From: JAAGZL01 sp964628835
GTDB taxonomy: Bacteria; Pseudomonadota; Gammaproteobacteria; Chromatiales; Chromatiaceae
Length of the DNA stretch: 38,013 bases
NCBI GenBank assembly: GCA_964628835.1
Contig: CAZVME010000027.1
Coordinates: 1-38,013, forward strand
Direction of reading: 5' to 3'
Below are positions 8,529-17,671 of this stretch, piece by piece (within the stretch, counting starts at the first letter, position 1; each line of letters opens with the position of its first letter). The position numbers and the translations under genes are program-made. Below the pieces are notes generated by a model that did not search any database, was not told the origin of the DNA, and saw only the letters and a list, made by a program, of their open reading frames with translations.

Positions 8529-9646
8529 TGAGTGAAAATTCAGTGGATGTATCTGAGGTAGAGGATGGGCCTGGAACAATCTTACGCCAGGCGCGCGAGG
8601 CCAGAGGTTTGGATGCCACTGCGGTTGCAGCCATGCTGCATCTGTCTGAGTCTAAACTACAAGCTCTGGAAACAGATGATTACAATTCGTTGCCGGAACC
8701 GGTATTTATTCGCGGCTACTTGCGTAACTATGCCCGCCTGCTGGATGAGCCGGTGGCACCGGTACTGGATGCATATGCCAGACAAACCCCCAACGTAGAG
8801 GCAGGCGAGCAGCCGCCGCTGGACTCACATGTGGCGGTGGAGGTGGGCAGCAACCACGATATGGTAAAGGCCACCAGCATCGTAATAGCTGCAATCCTGA
8901 TCATATTGCCGTTAATCTGGTGGTGGGGCAATCTGGAGCTGGCGGCACAGAAGTTCGTTGGTAGCGTTAGCACTGAAATAGAATCAGAAGCGCCAGCAGC
9001 AGAGGATGGCAATGGCGAGGCCGACCTGTCCGCGTTCATTCCGCCACCACCACCTGGTTCTTCAGAGGGCGCAGATCCAGGTCAGGAACCGTCAATGGCA
9101 GAACCCAGCGAGAGTGAGGTTACCACCCTGGACATAACCCCGGCGCTGGAACCAGCGGATCCGGAAGCATCCAAGATAGATGAGACCTTAAACGGCGACA
9201 GTTTGTCGATACCTATTCCAGCGCCGAAAGTCGAGGAGTCGTTTTCCACCATAAAAGAGATAGTGGAAGAGGCGGCTCCGGTGGAGCCGAGCAAACCGGA
9301 AAAGCCGGTAGTTAAGCCAAAAACCAAATCGGTTATAAAGGCGGTTATTCGCGAACCGAAAACTAAACCTGCGGCACCCGAAGTGATGACCAGGGAAACC
9401 CTGCTTGAATTTGTTGAATCAAGCTGGGTGAAGGTACGGGATGCCAACAATCAGGTGATCCTGATTGGAGAGTATAAGAAAGGGGACAAGAAAAAACTCA
9501 CTGGTAGAACGCCCTATAAAGTGGTTCTTGGTAACTCCTCCGCCGTCAGGGTTAGGATAAATGGAAAGACGGTCAATCTAGATGAATACTCCAGTGGTGG
9601 TGTGGCCAGATTTACGATCATGAGTGGAAAGATACAGAACCCCTAA
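8528..9646 (+). CDS. rodZ: RodZ, cytoskeletal cell-shape protein
   Basis: 372-residue bitopic inner-membrane protein that links MreB filaments to the elongasome. An N-terminal helix-turn-helix domain (about 15-85; ILRQAREARGLDATAVAAML, FIRGYLRNYARLLD) is cytoplasmic. One transmembrane segment follows (about 118-138; TSIVIAAILIILPLIWWW). A long Pro/Glu-rich periplasmic linker leads to the C-terminal beta domain (DUF4115, about 285-372; SSWVKVRDANNQVILIG). The ATG at 8528 overlaps the pilW stop by one base (TAATG) and is preferred over an in-frame start 126 bases upstream inside pilW. In E. coli ispG lies directly downstream; here it is absent and hisS follows after 53 bases. Confidence 0.92.
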   Translation: MSENSVDVSEVEDGPGTILRQAREARGLDATAVAAMLHLSESKLQALETDDYNSLPEPVFIRGYLRNYARLLDEPVAPVLDAYARQTPNVEAGEQPPLDSHVAVEVGSNHDMVKATSIVIAAILIILPLIWWWGNLELAAQKFVGSVSTEIESEAPAAEDGNGEADLSAFIPPPPPGSSEGADPGQEPSMAEPSESEVTTLDITPALEPADPEASKIDETLNGDSLSIPIPAPKVEESFSTIKEIVEEAAPVEPSKPEKPVVKPKTKSVIKAVIREPKTKPAAPEVMTRETLLEFVESSWVKVRDANNQVILIGEYKKGDKKKLTGRTPYKVVLGNSSAVRVRINGKTVNLDEYSSGGVARFTIMSGKIQNP

Positions 9647-9699
9647 GCTTGTCCTGCCTACGGGCATTCATACATACATAGAAATACAACAGGTAACTG

Positions 9700-10968
9700 A
9701 TGGCAAAGAATATTCAGGCCATACGCGGCATGCGAGACATCCTGCCGGATCAAACCCCATTGTGGCAACTGTTCGAGGAACGGGTGCGTGCGGTGCTGGC
9801 GGGCTATGGCTATAGCGAGATTCGCATGCCGGTGCTGGAGATGACGGATCTGTTCAAACGCTCTATCGGCGAAGTGACAGATATTGTGGAGAAGGAGATG
9901 TATACCTTTGATGATCGCAATGGCGACAGCCTAACTCTCAGGCCGGAGGGCACCGCCAGTTGTGTGCGGGCCGGGATTGAACATGGCCTGTTCTACAACC
10001 AGGTGCAGCGCCTCTGGTATCAGGGTCCCATGTTCCGGCATGAACGTCCGCAGAAGGGGCGGTTCCGCCAGTTCAACCAGATTGGCGTAGAGGCCTACGG
10101 CATGGATGGCCCGGACATAGACCTGGAGGTGATCCTGATCACCAACCGGATCTGGCAGGCCCTGGGTCTGGATGGTCTGGAGCTGCAGATCAACACCCTG
10201 GGGACGCCGGAAGAGCGTGTGGTCTATCGTCAGCAGTTGGTTGAGTACCTATCCGCCAGCAAGGAGCAGCTGGACGAAGAGAGCCTGCGCCGTCTGGAGA
10301 GCAACCCCCTGCGCATCTTGGATTCAAAAAACAGTGGCATGCAGGAGCTGATTGCTGGTGCTCCCGCACTGATGGATTACCTGGGGGATGAATCCAAGGC
10401 CCACTTTAAAACCCTGTGTGATGGATTGGATCAGGTGGGCGTGGCGTATGTGGTTAACCCGCGTCTAGTGCGGGGGCTGGACTACTATTCGCGCACGGTA
10501 TTTGAGTGGGTGACCGATCAACTTGGCGCCCAGGGCACGGTATGTGCTGGCGGGCGCTACGACGGGCTGGTGGAACAACTGGGTGGTCGTAAGACCCCAG
10601 CTGTGGGTTTCGCCATGGGGGTGGAGCGCCTCATCTCACTGCTGGAAGAGAGTGAGGCCGCCAGCCAGACAGCGGATATACACGCCTACATGGTACTGGT
10701 GGGAGAGGAGCCGCAACGGCAGGGGTTGCTCCTGGCGGAGCGACTAAGAGATCAGATACCTGGTCTGCGCCTGCTCACCAACTGCGGTGGAGGCAGCTTC
10801 AAGAGTCAGTTTAAAAAGGCTGACCGTAGCGGCGCCGGCTACGCCCTGGTGATCGGGGATGATGAGCTTTCGCGTGGAGTGGCGGGAGTCAAGCCCCTGC
10901 GGGACAATGGTGAGCAGCAGGAGATTGCCCTGGACGGTTTAGGTGATTTTTTTGGTGACTCACTGTGA
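9700..10968 (+). CDS. hisS: Histidyl-tRNA synthetase
   Basis: Class II aminoacyl-tRNA synthetase, 422 residues, charging tRNA-His. The catalytic core contains motif 1 around GMRDILPDQTPLWQLFEERV, the TLRPEGTASCVRAG segment, motif 2 (QRLWYQGPMFRHERPQKGRF followed by RQFNQIGVE), the histidine-specific peptides LVRGLDYYSRTVFEW and CAGGRYDGLVEQLGG, and motif 3 (AVGFAMGVERL). The C-terminal anticodon-binding domain runs from about 325. Length agrees with E. coli HisS. The ATG has only a weak upstream AGG. It sits where expected between the rodZ and yfgM genes. Confidence 0.97.
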   Translation: MAKNIQAIRGMRDILPDQTPLWQLFEERVRAVLAGYGYSEIRMPVLEMTDLFKRSIGEVTDIVEKEMYTFDDRNGDSLTLRPEGTASCVRAGIEHGLFYNQVQRLWYQGPMFRHERPQKGRFRQFNQIGVEAYGMDGPDIDLEVILITNRIWQALGLDGLELQINTLGTPEERVVYRQQLVEYLSASKEQLDEESLRRLESNPLRILDSKNSGMQELIAGAPALMDYLGDESKAHFKTLCDGLDQVGVAYVVNPRLVRGLDYYSRTVFEWVTDQLGAQGTVCAGGRYDGLVEQLGGRKTPAVGFAMGVERLISLLEESEAASQTADIHAYMVLVGEEPQRQGLLLAERLRDQIPGLRLLTNCGGGSFKSQFKKADRSGAGYALVIGDDELSRGVAGVKPLRDNGEQQEIALDGLGDFFGDSL

Positions 10969-11124
10969 GTTAATAAAGACCGTTCCCAAGATGACAATAG
11001 TGCAACGGCATGGATTAGTTGACACAATATTGGCACAATCGGGTTCCTTACTGCAGCGGGGTTCGGTTTGCAGGCAGGAGATATTTGAATTTGTCCCACA
11101 GATTGGGGCCAAAAAGGTGACAGT

Positions 11125-11763
11125 GTGAGCGTATACGATACAGAAGAAGAACAGGTTGAGGCGATAAAGAAGTGGTGGGGCGAAAATGGCCGTTCCATTG
11201 TGGGCGGAGTGGTGCTGGGGTTGGCCTCAGTCTTTGGCTGGCAGGCGTGGAATCAGCACCAGGGCCAAACCGCCGCAGACGCCTCTCTCCGTTATGAGAA
11301 TATGGGGCAGGCCATGCAGGCTGGAAGCAGTGAATCGGCCCTGAAGATAGGGGAGAAGATAATTGTCGACTGGCCGGACAGCACCTACGGGGTGCTGGCG
11401 GCTATGGATATGGCCAAGATCAAACTGGATCAGGGCGACTCTGCTGCCGCTCAGGCCAGGTATGAGTGGGTTTTGGCGCAGCCTGCTGATCCATCTTTGC
11501 GGCAGGTTGCACGCCTGCGTTTGGCGCGGGTTCTGCTAGGAAACGGCGACCTGGATGGAGCCGCGGCGGCGGTGGCAAAGGCAGACAAGGATAATTTTGC
11601 TGGCGAGTTTGCCGTCATCCGGGGTGATATTGCTAACGCCAGAAAAGACTATGCCGCTGCACGCACCGCATACACGGACGCCCTTACCAGCGAGATAGGT
11701 AACCGGCGTCTGGTACAGATGAAGCTGGATAACCTGGCCGCAGTCAAGGGCAAACAGCAATGA
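11125..11763 (+). CDS. yfgM: YfgM-type ancillary SecYEG translocon protein
   Basis: 212-residue inner-membrane protein anchored by one N-terminal transmembrane segment (about 22-40; SIVGGVVLGLASVFGWQAW) after a short acidic cytoplasmic tail (YDTEEEQVEAIKKWWGENG, the family hallmark). The periplasmic part is an alpha-helical TPR-like solenoid (ARYEWVLAQ, LRLARVLLGNGDLDGA). The family associates with the Sec translocon and PpiD to help periplasmic protein folding. The start is GTG with an AAGG ribosome-binding site seven bases upstream. The 156 bases between hisS and this gene hold nothing I can support. Its stop overlaps the bamB start (ATGA), as in the conserved hisS-yfgM-bamB-der cluster. 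Confidence 0.88.
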   Translation: MSVYDTEEEQVEAIKKWWGENGRSIVGGVVLGLASVFGWQAWNQHQGQTAADASLRYENMGQAMQAGSSESALKIGEKIIVDWPDSTYGVLAAMDMAKIKLDQGDSAAAQARYEWVLAQPADPSLRQVARLRLARVLLGNGDLDGAAAAVAKADKDNFAGEFAVIRGDIANARKDYAAARTAYTDALTSEIGNRRLVQMKLDNLAAVKGKQQ

Positions 11764-12944
11764 TGGTTATAGTGAGAATATTACTCATCTCATTGCTTCT
11801 GCTGTTGGTGGGATGTGGTTCCATGGATCCACTGAAATTGTTGGAGGATGAACCAAATGTCGATCCACCGGCAGAGCTGGTGGATCTGAAAAGCAGTATA
11901 AGTGTACGCAAACTATGGTCCACCTCGGTGGGTTCCGGCTCTTCGAAAGATCGGGTCAAACTGGTTCCATACGTCAAGGGCAATCGGGTCTATGTTGCTA
12001 ACCGTGAAGGGGTGGTAAAGGCGCTGGACAGCGGTAGCGGTCGCGTTATCTGGAGTGTGAAAAAAAAGGGCCTGGAAATTTCCGGTGGCCCGGGCGCCGG
12101 TGAAGGCCTGGTGCTGATCGGCACCAGTAATGGCGAAGTGGTTGCCCTGTCAGAGCAGGATGGCTCCGAGAAGTGGCGTGCACGGGTCAGTAGCGAGGTG
12201 CTCTCGGTACCCAAGGCGGGAATGGGCGTGGTGGTGGTTCACACCATCGACGGCAAGCTCTATGCCATGGATGCCAACGACGGTAAGTCAAAGTGGGTAT
12301 ATGATCGTTCCATCCCGGTGTTGACCCTGCATGGAAACAGCTCCCCGGTTATCAGCGGTTCTGCGGTCATCTGCGGTTTTGCCAGCGGCAAGCTGATTGC
12401 CTTTGATCTTGAGGGTGGCCAGCAGATTTGGGAGTCTACCATTGCCGTACCCACCGGGCGTTCAGAGCTGGAAAGGATGGTGGATATAGATGGTGATCCG
12501 GTACTACAGAACGGCATGATCTATGTGGCTACCTATCAAGGGCAACTGGCTGCAGTTTCTGAAAAGAGCGGAGATGTGGTCTGGCGCCGCAAGCTCTCCT
12601 CCTACGCCGGACTGGGTGCAGACTTTGAAAACCTGTATGTCTCGGATGCCGAGGATAAGGTGTGGGCCATTGATCCAAAAAACAGCTCTTCACTGTGGAA
12701 ACAGAGCAAACTACATGGACGCAAGCTTTCGGCCCCGGCGGTGCTTGGCGCCTATGTGGTAGTGGGTGACTTTGAAGGTTATCTGCACTGGATGTCTCCA
12801 GAGGATGGTCACATGGTAGCCAGAACCCGTGTGGGTGATCAATCCATAACAACCCCTCCAGTAGTCGATGGAAAGGTGGCATATGTACTGGGTGACGGTG
12901 GTGATTTGGCCGCATTTTCCATCTCTGACGGTGCATCCCAGTAA
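11760..12944 (+). CDS. bamB: BamB, outer-membrane assembly lipoprotein
   Basis: 394-residue lipoprotein of the BAM complex that assists insertion of beta-barrel proteins in the outer membrane. The signal peptide is LLISLLLLLVGCGS with the lipid-modified Cys at about 19. The mature part is an eight-bladed beta-propeller of PQQ/WD-like blades with recurring G-x-V-x-A-L-(D/S) patterns such as REGVVKALDSGSGRVIW, SNGEVVALSEQDGSEKW and IDGKLYAMDANDGKSKW. The start lies at ATGATG overlapping the yfgM stop; either ATG is possible. der follows after a 334-base gap. Confidence 0.95.
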   Translation: MMVIVRILLISLLLLLVGCGSMDPLKLLEDEPNVDPPAELVDLKSSISVRKLWSTSVGSGSSKDRVKLVPYVKGNRVYVANREGVVKALDSGSGRVIWSVKKKGLEISGGPGAGEGLVLIGTSNGEVVALSEQDGSEKWRARVSSEVLSVPKAGMGVVVVHTIDGKLYAMDANDGKSKWVYDRSIPVLTLHGNSSPVISGSAVICGFASGKLIAFDLEGGQQIWESTIAVPTGRSELERMVDIDGDPVLQNGMIYVATYQGQLAAVSEKSGDVVWRRKLSSYAGLGADFENLYVSDAEDKVWAIDPKNSSSLWKQSKLHGRKLSAPAVLGAYVVVGDFEGYLHWMSPEDGHMVARTRVGDQSITTPPVVDGKVAYVLGDGGDLAAFSISDGASQ

Positions 12945-13278
12945 TACTTGAAAGAGATTAGGGTCAGGGTATCCTGCGACCGTGTAGAAAAACCAAAAGC
13001 TTATCTATCCGCAAATGAACGCAAAGTTACGCGCATGCACCTGTGGAGCGCAACACCATAATGGGTGATTTCTGCCTTTATTAGCGATCGTTTGCGCACT
13101 ATTATTTTTTATCGCTTAGACTTTAATAGATATTGCGTGGGGCTGTTTCAGGATAGGAGCCGGGCAGAGTCTAATCTTGGTTGAATCAGGTATGACCGTT
13201 ACACCTGGTCCCCCCCACCACGACATAGCTAATTTATTTTACAACACACGCCAGACAGCTGGCTCTAGGACAATCACT
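12945..13278. other. Intergenic region bamB-der, no gene seen
   Basis: This 334-base stretch separates bamB from der. It is AT-richer than its flanks. I see no convincing reading frame. A patch near 13010-13032 (CGCAAATGAACGCAAAG) vaguely resembles the CGCAGAGATGCAAAG arm of the inverted repeat at 19514-19600 and may be a decayed relative. A TTG at 13177 could extend der upstream, but the extension does not look like Der sequence. Confidence 0.4.
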
Positions 13279-14673
13279 GTGCTTTCCGTAATCGCCCTGG
13301 TGGGGCGCCCAAATGTGGGGAAATCCACCCTGTTCAACCGACTCACCCGCAGCCGCGATGCTCTGGTGGCGGACCAGCCAGGGCTGACTCGTGACCGTCA
13401 GTATGGTGTGGGACGTATGGGTAACCGTCCCTACCTGGTGGTGGATACTGGTGGTATCAGCGGTGGCGAGGAAGGAGTGGAAGCCCTGATGGTGCAGCAG
13501 GTGACCACAGCTATCGGCGAGGCCGATCACATCTTCTTCCTGCTTGATGCAAAGGATGGACTTGGTGGCGCCGATCAGGCCATAGCTGATCAACTGCGTC
13601 GCACTGGCAAGCCTATAACCCTGGTGGTAAACAAGAGCGAGAACATGGACAAGACCGTGGCCGGGGTGGATTTCTACAGCCTCGGTCTGGGCGATCCGGT
13701 TCCGATTGCGGCGGTGCATGGCCACGGGGTAAAGCAGCTGATCAATGAAACCCTCAAGAGTCTGCCGGAGGACGAAGAGGGCGACAGTGATCACCTGGGC
13801 ATGGGGGTGAAGGTGGCAATCATCGGTCGTCCCAATGTGGGCAAATCCACCTTGGTAAACCGGTTGCTGGGCGAAGAGAGAGTGGTTGTATTTGACCAAC
13901 CTGGCACCACCCGTGACAGTGTGTTCATCCCATTTGAACGGGATGATAAAAAATACACCCTGATAGATACTGCCGGGGTGAGACGGCGCGCCAAGGTGGA
14001 CAACGTCATCGAGAAGTTCAGTGTGATCAAGACGCTCCAGGCCATCGAAGAGGCCAATGTGGTGATCCTGGTGCTGGATGCGCAGTTGGATATTATTGAC
14101 CAGGATGCGACCCTGGCCGGACATGTGCTAGAGAGCGGTCGTGCTCTGGTGGTTGCCATAAATAAATGGGATGGTCTGTCGCCGGACAAGCGGGACAAGA
14201 TAAAAGAAGATCTGGAACGCAAACTACCGTTTCTGGATTTTGCCGAGAAGCACTTTATCTCGGCACTGCATGGCTCCGGCGTGGGTAAACTGTTTCCGGT
14301 GGTGGACAAGGTGTACGCCAATGCCATCCGGGATATCCCAACCCCGGAGCTGAATCGCATTCTGGAGTGGGCTTTACAGGAGCATCAACCGCCGCTGGCG
14401 CGGGGTCGGCGTATCAAACTGCGCTATGCCCATCAGGGCGGACAGAACCCACCCATAATCGTTATTCACGGCACCCAGACCGATGCGGTGCCTGCTACCT
14501 ATAAGAGATATCTTGTCAGCCGTTTCCGCAAGGCGCTAAAGCTGGAAGGTACACCCATACGGATGGAGTTCCGTACCGGTGACAATCCCTATGAAGGCAA
14601 AAAGAACACCCTCACCAAACGCCAGGTTCAGAAGCGTCAGCGTCTCAAGAAATTTGTAAAAAGAAAAAAATGA
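13279..14673 (+). CDS. der: Der (EngA), tandem-domain ribosome assembly GTPase
   Basis: 464-residue GTPase needed for 50S ribosomal subunit maturation. Two consecutive GTPase domains are clear: the first with GRPNVGKSTLFNRL (about 8-21) and DTGG, the second with IIGRPNVGKSTLVNRLLG and DTAGVRRRAKV plus NKWDG. A C-terminal KH-like domain (VPATYKRYLVSRFRKALKLEG) and a basic tail follow. The G4 motif of the first domain reads NKSE rather than NKxD; I believe Glu variants occur in other Der proteins. The GTG at 13279 is chosen because it gives MLSVIALVGRPNVGKST, the usual N-terminus, with an AGGA box eight bases upstream; a TTG 34 codons earlier would add an unrelated leader. Confidence 0.96.
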   Translation: MLSVIALVGRPNVGKSTLFNRLTRSRDALVADQPGLTRDRQYGVGRMGNRPYLVVDTGGISGGEEGVEALMVQQVTTAIGEADHIFFLLDAKDGLGGADQAIADQLRRTGKPITLVVNKSENMDKTVAGVDFYSLGLGDPVPIAAVHGHGVKQLINETLKSLPEDEEGDSDHLGMGVKVAIIGRPNVGKSTLVNRLLGEERVVVFDQPGTTRDSVFIPFERDDKKYTLIDTAGVRRRAKVDNVIEKFSVIKTLQAIEEANVVILVLDAQLDIIDQDATLAGHVLESGRALVVAINKWDGLSPDKRDKIKEDLERKLPFLDFAEKHFISALHGSGVGKLFPVVDKVYANAIRDIPTPELNRILEWALQEHQPPLARGRRIKLRYAHQGGQNPPIIVIHGTQTDAVPATYKRYLVSRFRKALKLEGTPIRMEFRTGDNPYEGKKNTLTKRQVQKRQRLKKFVKRKK

Positions 14674-14679
14674 TGTAAA

Positions 14680-14707
14680 GGGGCCGTAGTGCCATGACTC
14701 CGGCCCC
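14680..14707. terminator. Bidirectional terminator between der and glutamate dehydrogenase
   Basis: GGGGCCGTAGT (14680-14690) pairs with ACTCCGGCCCC (14697-14707) around GCCATG with one mismatch. It lies in the 52-base gap between two convergent genes, so it can serve both. Confidence 0.6.
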
Positions 14708-14725
14708 CAATACCAAGGTCTTAAT

Positions 14726-16153
14726 CTAGAAAACCCCTATATCCAGATAGGAGCGAGATAGTTTGGATAGGGCGATCACGTAGGCTGCGGTGCGGTAGTC
14801 CTCGATCTTCTCATTTCGGTTATAGGTATTGATGATCTCCTGCATGCCCTGGCGCATGCTGTCATCCAGTCCCGATCGCACCAGGTCAAATTCATCAGCA
14901 CCATGGGCCAGGTTGTTCTTGATGTGGTCCGGCACCTCCTTACCGGTCATCTCCTGCAGGGCGTGGACTACGTAGCTACCCCTTGACTCATCAAACCTGC
15001 GTTCCAGCCGGCCAAAGCGGATATGGGTCAGGTTTCTGATCCACTCAAAGTAGGAGACGATCACGCCACCGGCATTCATATAGGCATCGGGCAGGACCTT
15101 GATGCCACGGCTTCTCAGGATACGGTCGGCCTCAAACGTGATGGGACCATTGGCGGCCTCCGCGATCAGTTTTGCCTTTATGTTGGGCGCATTTTCCTCA
15201 TGTATGACACTTTCCAGGGCGGCCGGTATCAGGATGTCGCACTCCATCTCCAACACGCTGCCGCCATCCTCGGTATACTCACCACCGGCAAAGCCCTGGA
15301 CCCCCCCATGATCGTTGAGATAGTAACGGAGTTCTTCGATATGAATGCCATCTTTATTGACTATGGCGCCATCCCGCTCGATAACCGCGATTACCTTGGC
15401 ACCGTCCTCTTCAGACAGGAATTTACCCGAGTGGTAACCCACGTTACCGAGCCCCTGGATTATGATGTTCTTGCCTTCAAGGCTACCGTCCATTCCTGCG
15501 GCCCTTACCTCTTCGGAGTGGCGGAAGAACTCCTGCAGGGCGAATTGTACGCCGCGCCCAGTGGCTTCGGTGCGCCCACGGATGCCGCCATGTTCCACCG
15601 GTTTGCCGGTGACGCAGGCCATGTGGTTGATATCTTCCGGATACAGGTGTTTGTAGGTGTCGGCAATCCAGGCCATCTCTCTTTGTCCGGTGCCTACATC
15701 GGGAGCGGGTACGTTGGTTGAGGGGCTGAGAAAGCCCTTCTTGGCCAGTTCCCGGGTGAAGCGGCGGGTGATGAGCTGCAGCTCGTCCCTGGTGTAGTCG
15801 TTCGGGTCTATGTAGAGACCGCCCTTGGAGCCGCCAAAGGGTACATCCACGATGGCGCATTTGTAGGTCATCAGCGCGGCCAGCGCTTCCACCTCAAACT
15901 GGTCCACGGAGAGGGCGTAACGGATACCGCCTTTGGATGGGAGGCGGTGGATGCTGTGTACCGCGCGCCAGCCGGTGAACATCTCGATCTTACCCTTGAT
16001 GGTCACCGGGAAGGTTACCTGGAGTACCGAGGTGCAGGCCTTGATGGCGTTGGCGATTCCTTTGTCCAGTTCCATTACCGCAAGGGCGCGATCCACCATG
16101 TGATCCACGCTCTGGCGAAACTCAAGTCCTGAAGGAATGTTGGTGTTTGACAT
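14726..16153 (-). CDS. Glu/Leu/Phe/Val-family dehydrogenase, probably glutamate dehydrogenase
   Basis: 475-residue cytoplasmic oxidoreductase that deaminates glutamate to 2-oxoglutarate with NAD(P). The substrate half carries SIHRLPSKGGIRY, the catalytic-lysine region LMTYKCAIVDVPFGGSKGG and NVPAPDVGTGQREMAW. The Rossmann half carries IIQGLGNVGYHSGKFLSEE and, near the substrate pocket, ANGPITFEADRILRSRG and DAYMNAGGVIVSYFEW. Coenzyme preference cannot be read safely. It lies 73 bases downstream of xseA on the same strand and interrupts the der-xseA neighbourhood seen in E. coli. Convergent with der. Leucine or valine dehydrogenase is less likely given length and the VPAPDVGT context. Confidence 0.85.
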   Translation of the reverse strand: MSNTNIPSGLEFRQSVDHMVDRALAVMELDKGIANAIKACTSVLQVTFPVTIKGKIEMFTGWRAVHSIHRLPSKGGIRYALSVDQFEVEALAALMTYKCAIVDVPFGGSKGGLYIDPNDYTRDELQLITRRFTRELAKKGFLSPSTNVPAPDVGTGQREMAWIADTYKHLYPEDINHMACVTGKPVEHGGIRGRTEATGRGVQFALQEFFRHSEEVRAAGMDGSLEGKNIIIQGLGNVGYHSGKFLSEEDGAKVIAVIERDGAIVNKDGIHIEELRYYLNDHGGVQGFAGGEYTEDGGSVLEMECDILIPAALESVIHEENAPNIKAKLIAEAANGPITFEADRILRSRGIKVLPDAYMNAGGVIVSYFEWIRNLTHIRFGRLERRFDESRGSYVVHALQEMTGKEVPDHIKNNLAHGADEFDLVRSGLDDSMRQGMQEIINTYNRNEKIEDYRTAAYVIALSKLSRSYLDIGVF

Positions 16154-16226
16154 TATTCTTCTCTCCGATGGTATTGATCTATAGATGAAATATAGTTGTT
16201 TTTACCGCTGTGTTTCTGAATTAACC

Positions 16227-17591
16227 CTATGATTCTTCGGAGGATTCAACCAGGCATCTTATTGTGCCGTGGGCCAGTCTGGTTTCCACTTGATCTCCGG
16301 CAGTTAGCTTGGCTGCGTTATCCAGAATCTCGCCACCTGGCAACCGGGTGGTGATGGAGTAACCGCGCTCCAGGGTTGCCAGCGGGCTAAGGGTATTCAT
16401 GCCTCTTATAATGGCAGCCAGACGTTGTTCCTGAACCCGATGCAGGTTCGAAACTGCAAACTGGATACGACGGCCCAACTCCTGGCTCTTCTGTTTTAGT
16501 AGAGTGATCTGTTTTTCCGGCGTTTGGGATTGGAGTCTGGCCTCTAGGTTGGTTAGTTGTTGCCGGTTTTGCTGCATCCGGGTTTTCAGCACCAGACCAA
16601 GGCGTTGCTCCAGCTCGTCCACCCGCTGTTGCCTCTGTCCAAGTTGTAGCCCGGGATGGAGAAGACTCAACCTTTGTTGCAGGTTGTCGATGCCAAGTCT
16701 CAGAGTTTTCTGTTGTCTGGTTATCTGGCTGGAAAGATGGCGATAGAACCCGGTGATTTTTTCAGAAAGTTCCCTTTGATCTGGTGTGGCAAGCTCTGCT
16801 GCCGCTGATGGGGTAGGGGCGCGTTGGTCGGCCACAAAGTCGACGATGGTGAAATCTATCTCATGGCCGATGGCGGAGATGATGGGGATCTTGCTGGTGG
16901 ATATAGCGCGTGCCACCCGTTCATCATTGAAGGCCATCAGATCCTCCAGTGAGCCCCCGCCGCGGGTGAGGATCAGCAGGTCACACTCAGTGCGCCGGTT
17001 TGCCAGTTGCAGGGCCTGGCTGATTTCCGTGACGGAGCGTTCACCCTGGACCTGGACCGGATAGATCACCACTGGAATGGAGGGAAAACGTCGTTTCAGA
17101 ACACTGATCACATCCCTGATTGCAGCGCCTGAGGGCGAGGTTATGACCCCGATCTGACGTGGGAACAGGGGCAGAGGCCGTTTCAGATCGGTGCTGAACA
17201 GCCCCTCTTGATCCAGACGCTGCTTCAACTCATCAAAGGCCTGACGCAGCAGGCCCTCGCCACTGGGCTCCATATGTTCGATGCTGAGTTGGAAGTCACC
17301 CCTGGCCTCATACAGGTTGGGACGGGCCCGAACCAGCACCTGCATACCATTTTCCGGCTCAAACCTGAGCCGCTGGCGCTTCATGCGGAACATGGCGCAG
17401 CGTACTTGGGAGTGGGGGTCCTTGAGGGAGAAGTAGATATGGCCGGATGAGGGTCGGGCCAGGTTGGATATTTCACCCTCCACCCATAGTAGCGGAAAGC
17501 TGACATCCAGTACTGCCCGTACCTCGCTGTTTAGACGTGAAACGCTATAGATGTCACGTTGCGGTGCGCTGACTGGCGGGGAAGACGGCAT
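16227..17591 (-). CDS. xseA: Exodeoxyribonuclease VII large subunit
   Basis: 454-residue catalytic subunit of ExoVII, which degrades single-stranded DNA into oligonucleotides together with XseB. The N-terminal OB-fold (about 10-110) reads YSVSRLNSEVRAVLDVSFP and LWVEGEISNLARPSSGHIYF. The nuclease core includes IGVITSPSGAAIRDVISVLKRRFP, DLLILTRGGGSLEDLMAFND, ISAIGHEIDFTIVDFVADQR and RAPTPSAAAELA. A long coiled-coil region (about 290-400) precedes the C-terminal LERGYSI segment. Its position next to guaB is conserved. xseB is not in the window. It diverges from guaB across the MITE-like element. Confidence 0.95.
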   Translation of the reverse strand: MPSSPPVSAPQRDIYSVSRLNSEVRAVLDVSFPLLWVEGEISNLARPSSGHIYFSLKDPHSQVRCAMFRMKRQRLRFEPENGMQVLVRARPNLYEARGDFQLSIEHMEPSGEGLLRQAFDELKQRLDQEGLFSTDLKRPLPLFPRQIGVITSPSGAAIRDVISVLKRRFPSIPVVIYPVQVQGERSVTEISQALQLANRRTECDLLILTRGGGSLEDLMAFNDERVARAISTSKIPIISAIGHEIDFTIVDFVADQRAPTPSAAAELATPDQRELSEKITGFYRHLSSQITRQQKTLRLGIDNLQQRLSLLHPGLQLGQRQQRVDELEQRLGLVLKTRMQQNRQQLTNLEARLQSQTPEKQITLLKQKSQELGRRIQFAVSNLHRVQEQRLAAIIRGMNTLSPLATLERGYSITTRLPGGEILDNAAKLTAGDQVETRLAHGTIRCLVESSEES

Positions 17592-17619
17592 ATTCTCTCA
17601 ATATTTAATTTTCGCTGTG

Positions 17620-17625
17620 ATTATA
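17620..17625 (-). promoter_or_regulatory. Candidate -10 box of xseA
   Basis: A perfect TATAAT on the minus strand lies about 29 bases upstream of the xseA ATG. No good -35 hexamer is found at 16-18 bases, so only the -10 element is proposed. Confidence 0.3.
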
Positions 17626-17671
17626 GTTCCAGTTTACCCGGATAGCCGCAAATCCTATAATATTAACTCGG

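Noticed and set aside
10943..11128. 61-codon frame across the hisS-yfgM gap
   Set aside because: Begins inside hisS, has no ribosome-binding site and overlaps the yfgM start.
13234..14124. 296-codon frame antisense to der
   Set aside because: Mirror of the two GTPase domains of der; histidine-rich composition is typical of antisense shadows.
15023..15721. 232-codon frame antisense to the glutamate dehydrogenase gene
   Set aside because: It lies entirely within a strongly conserved gene on the opposite strand and is a codon-bias shadow.
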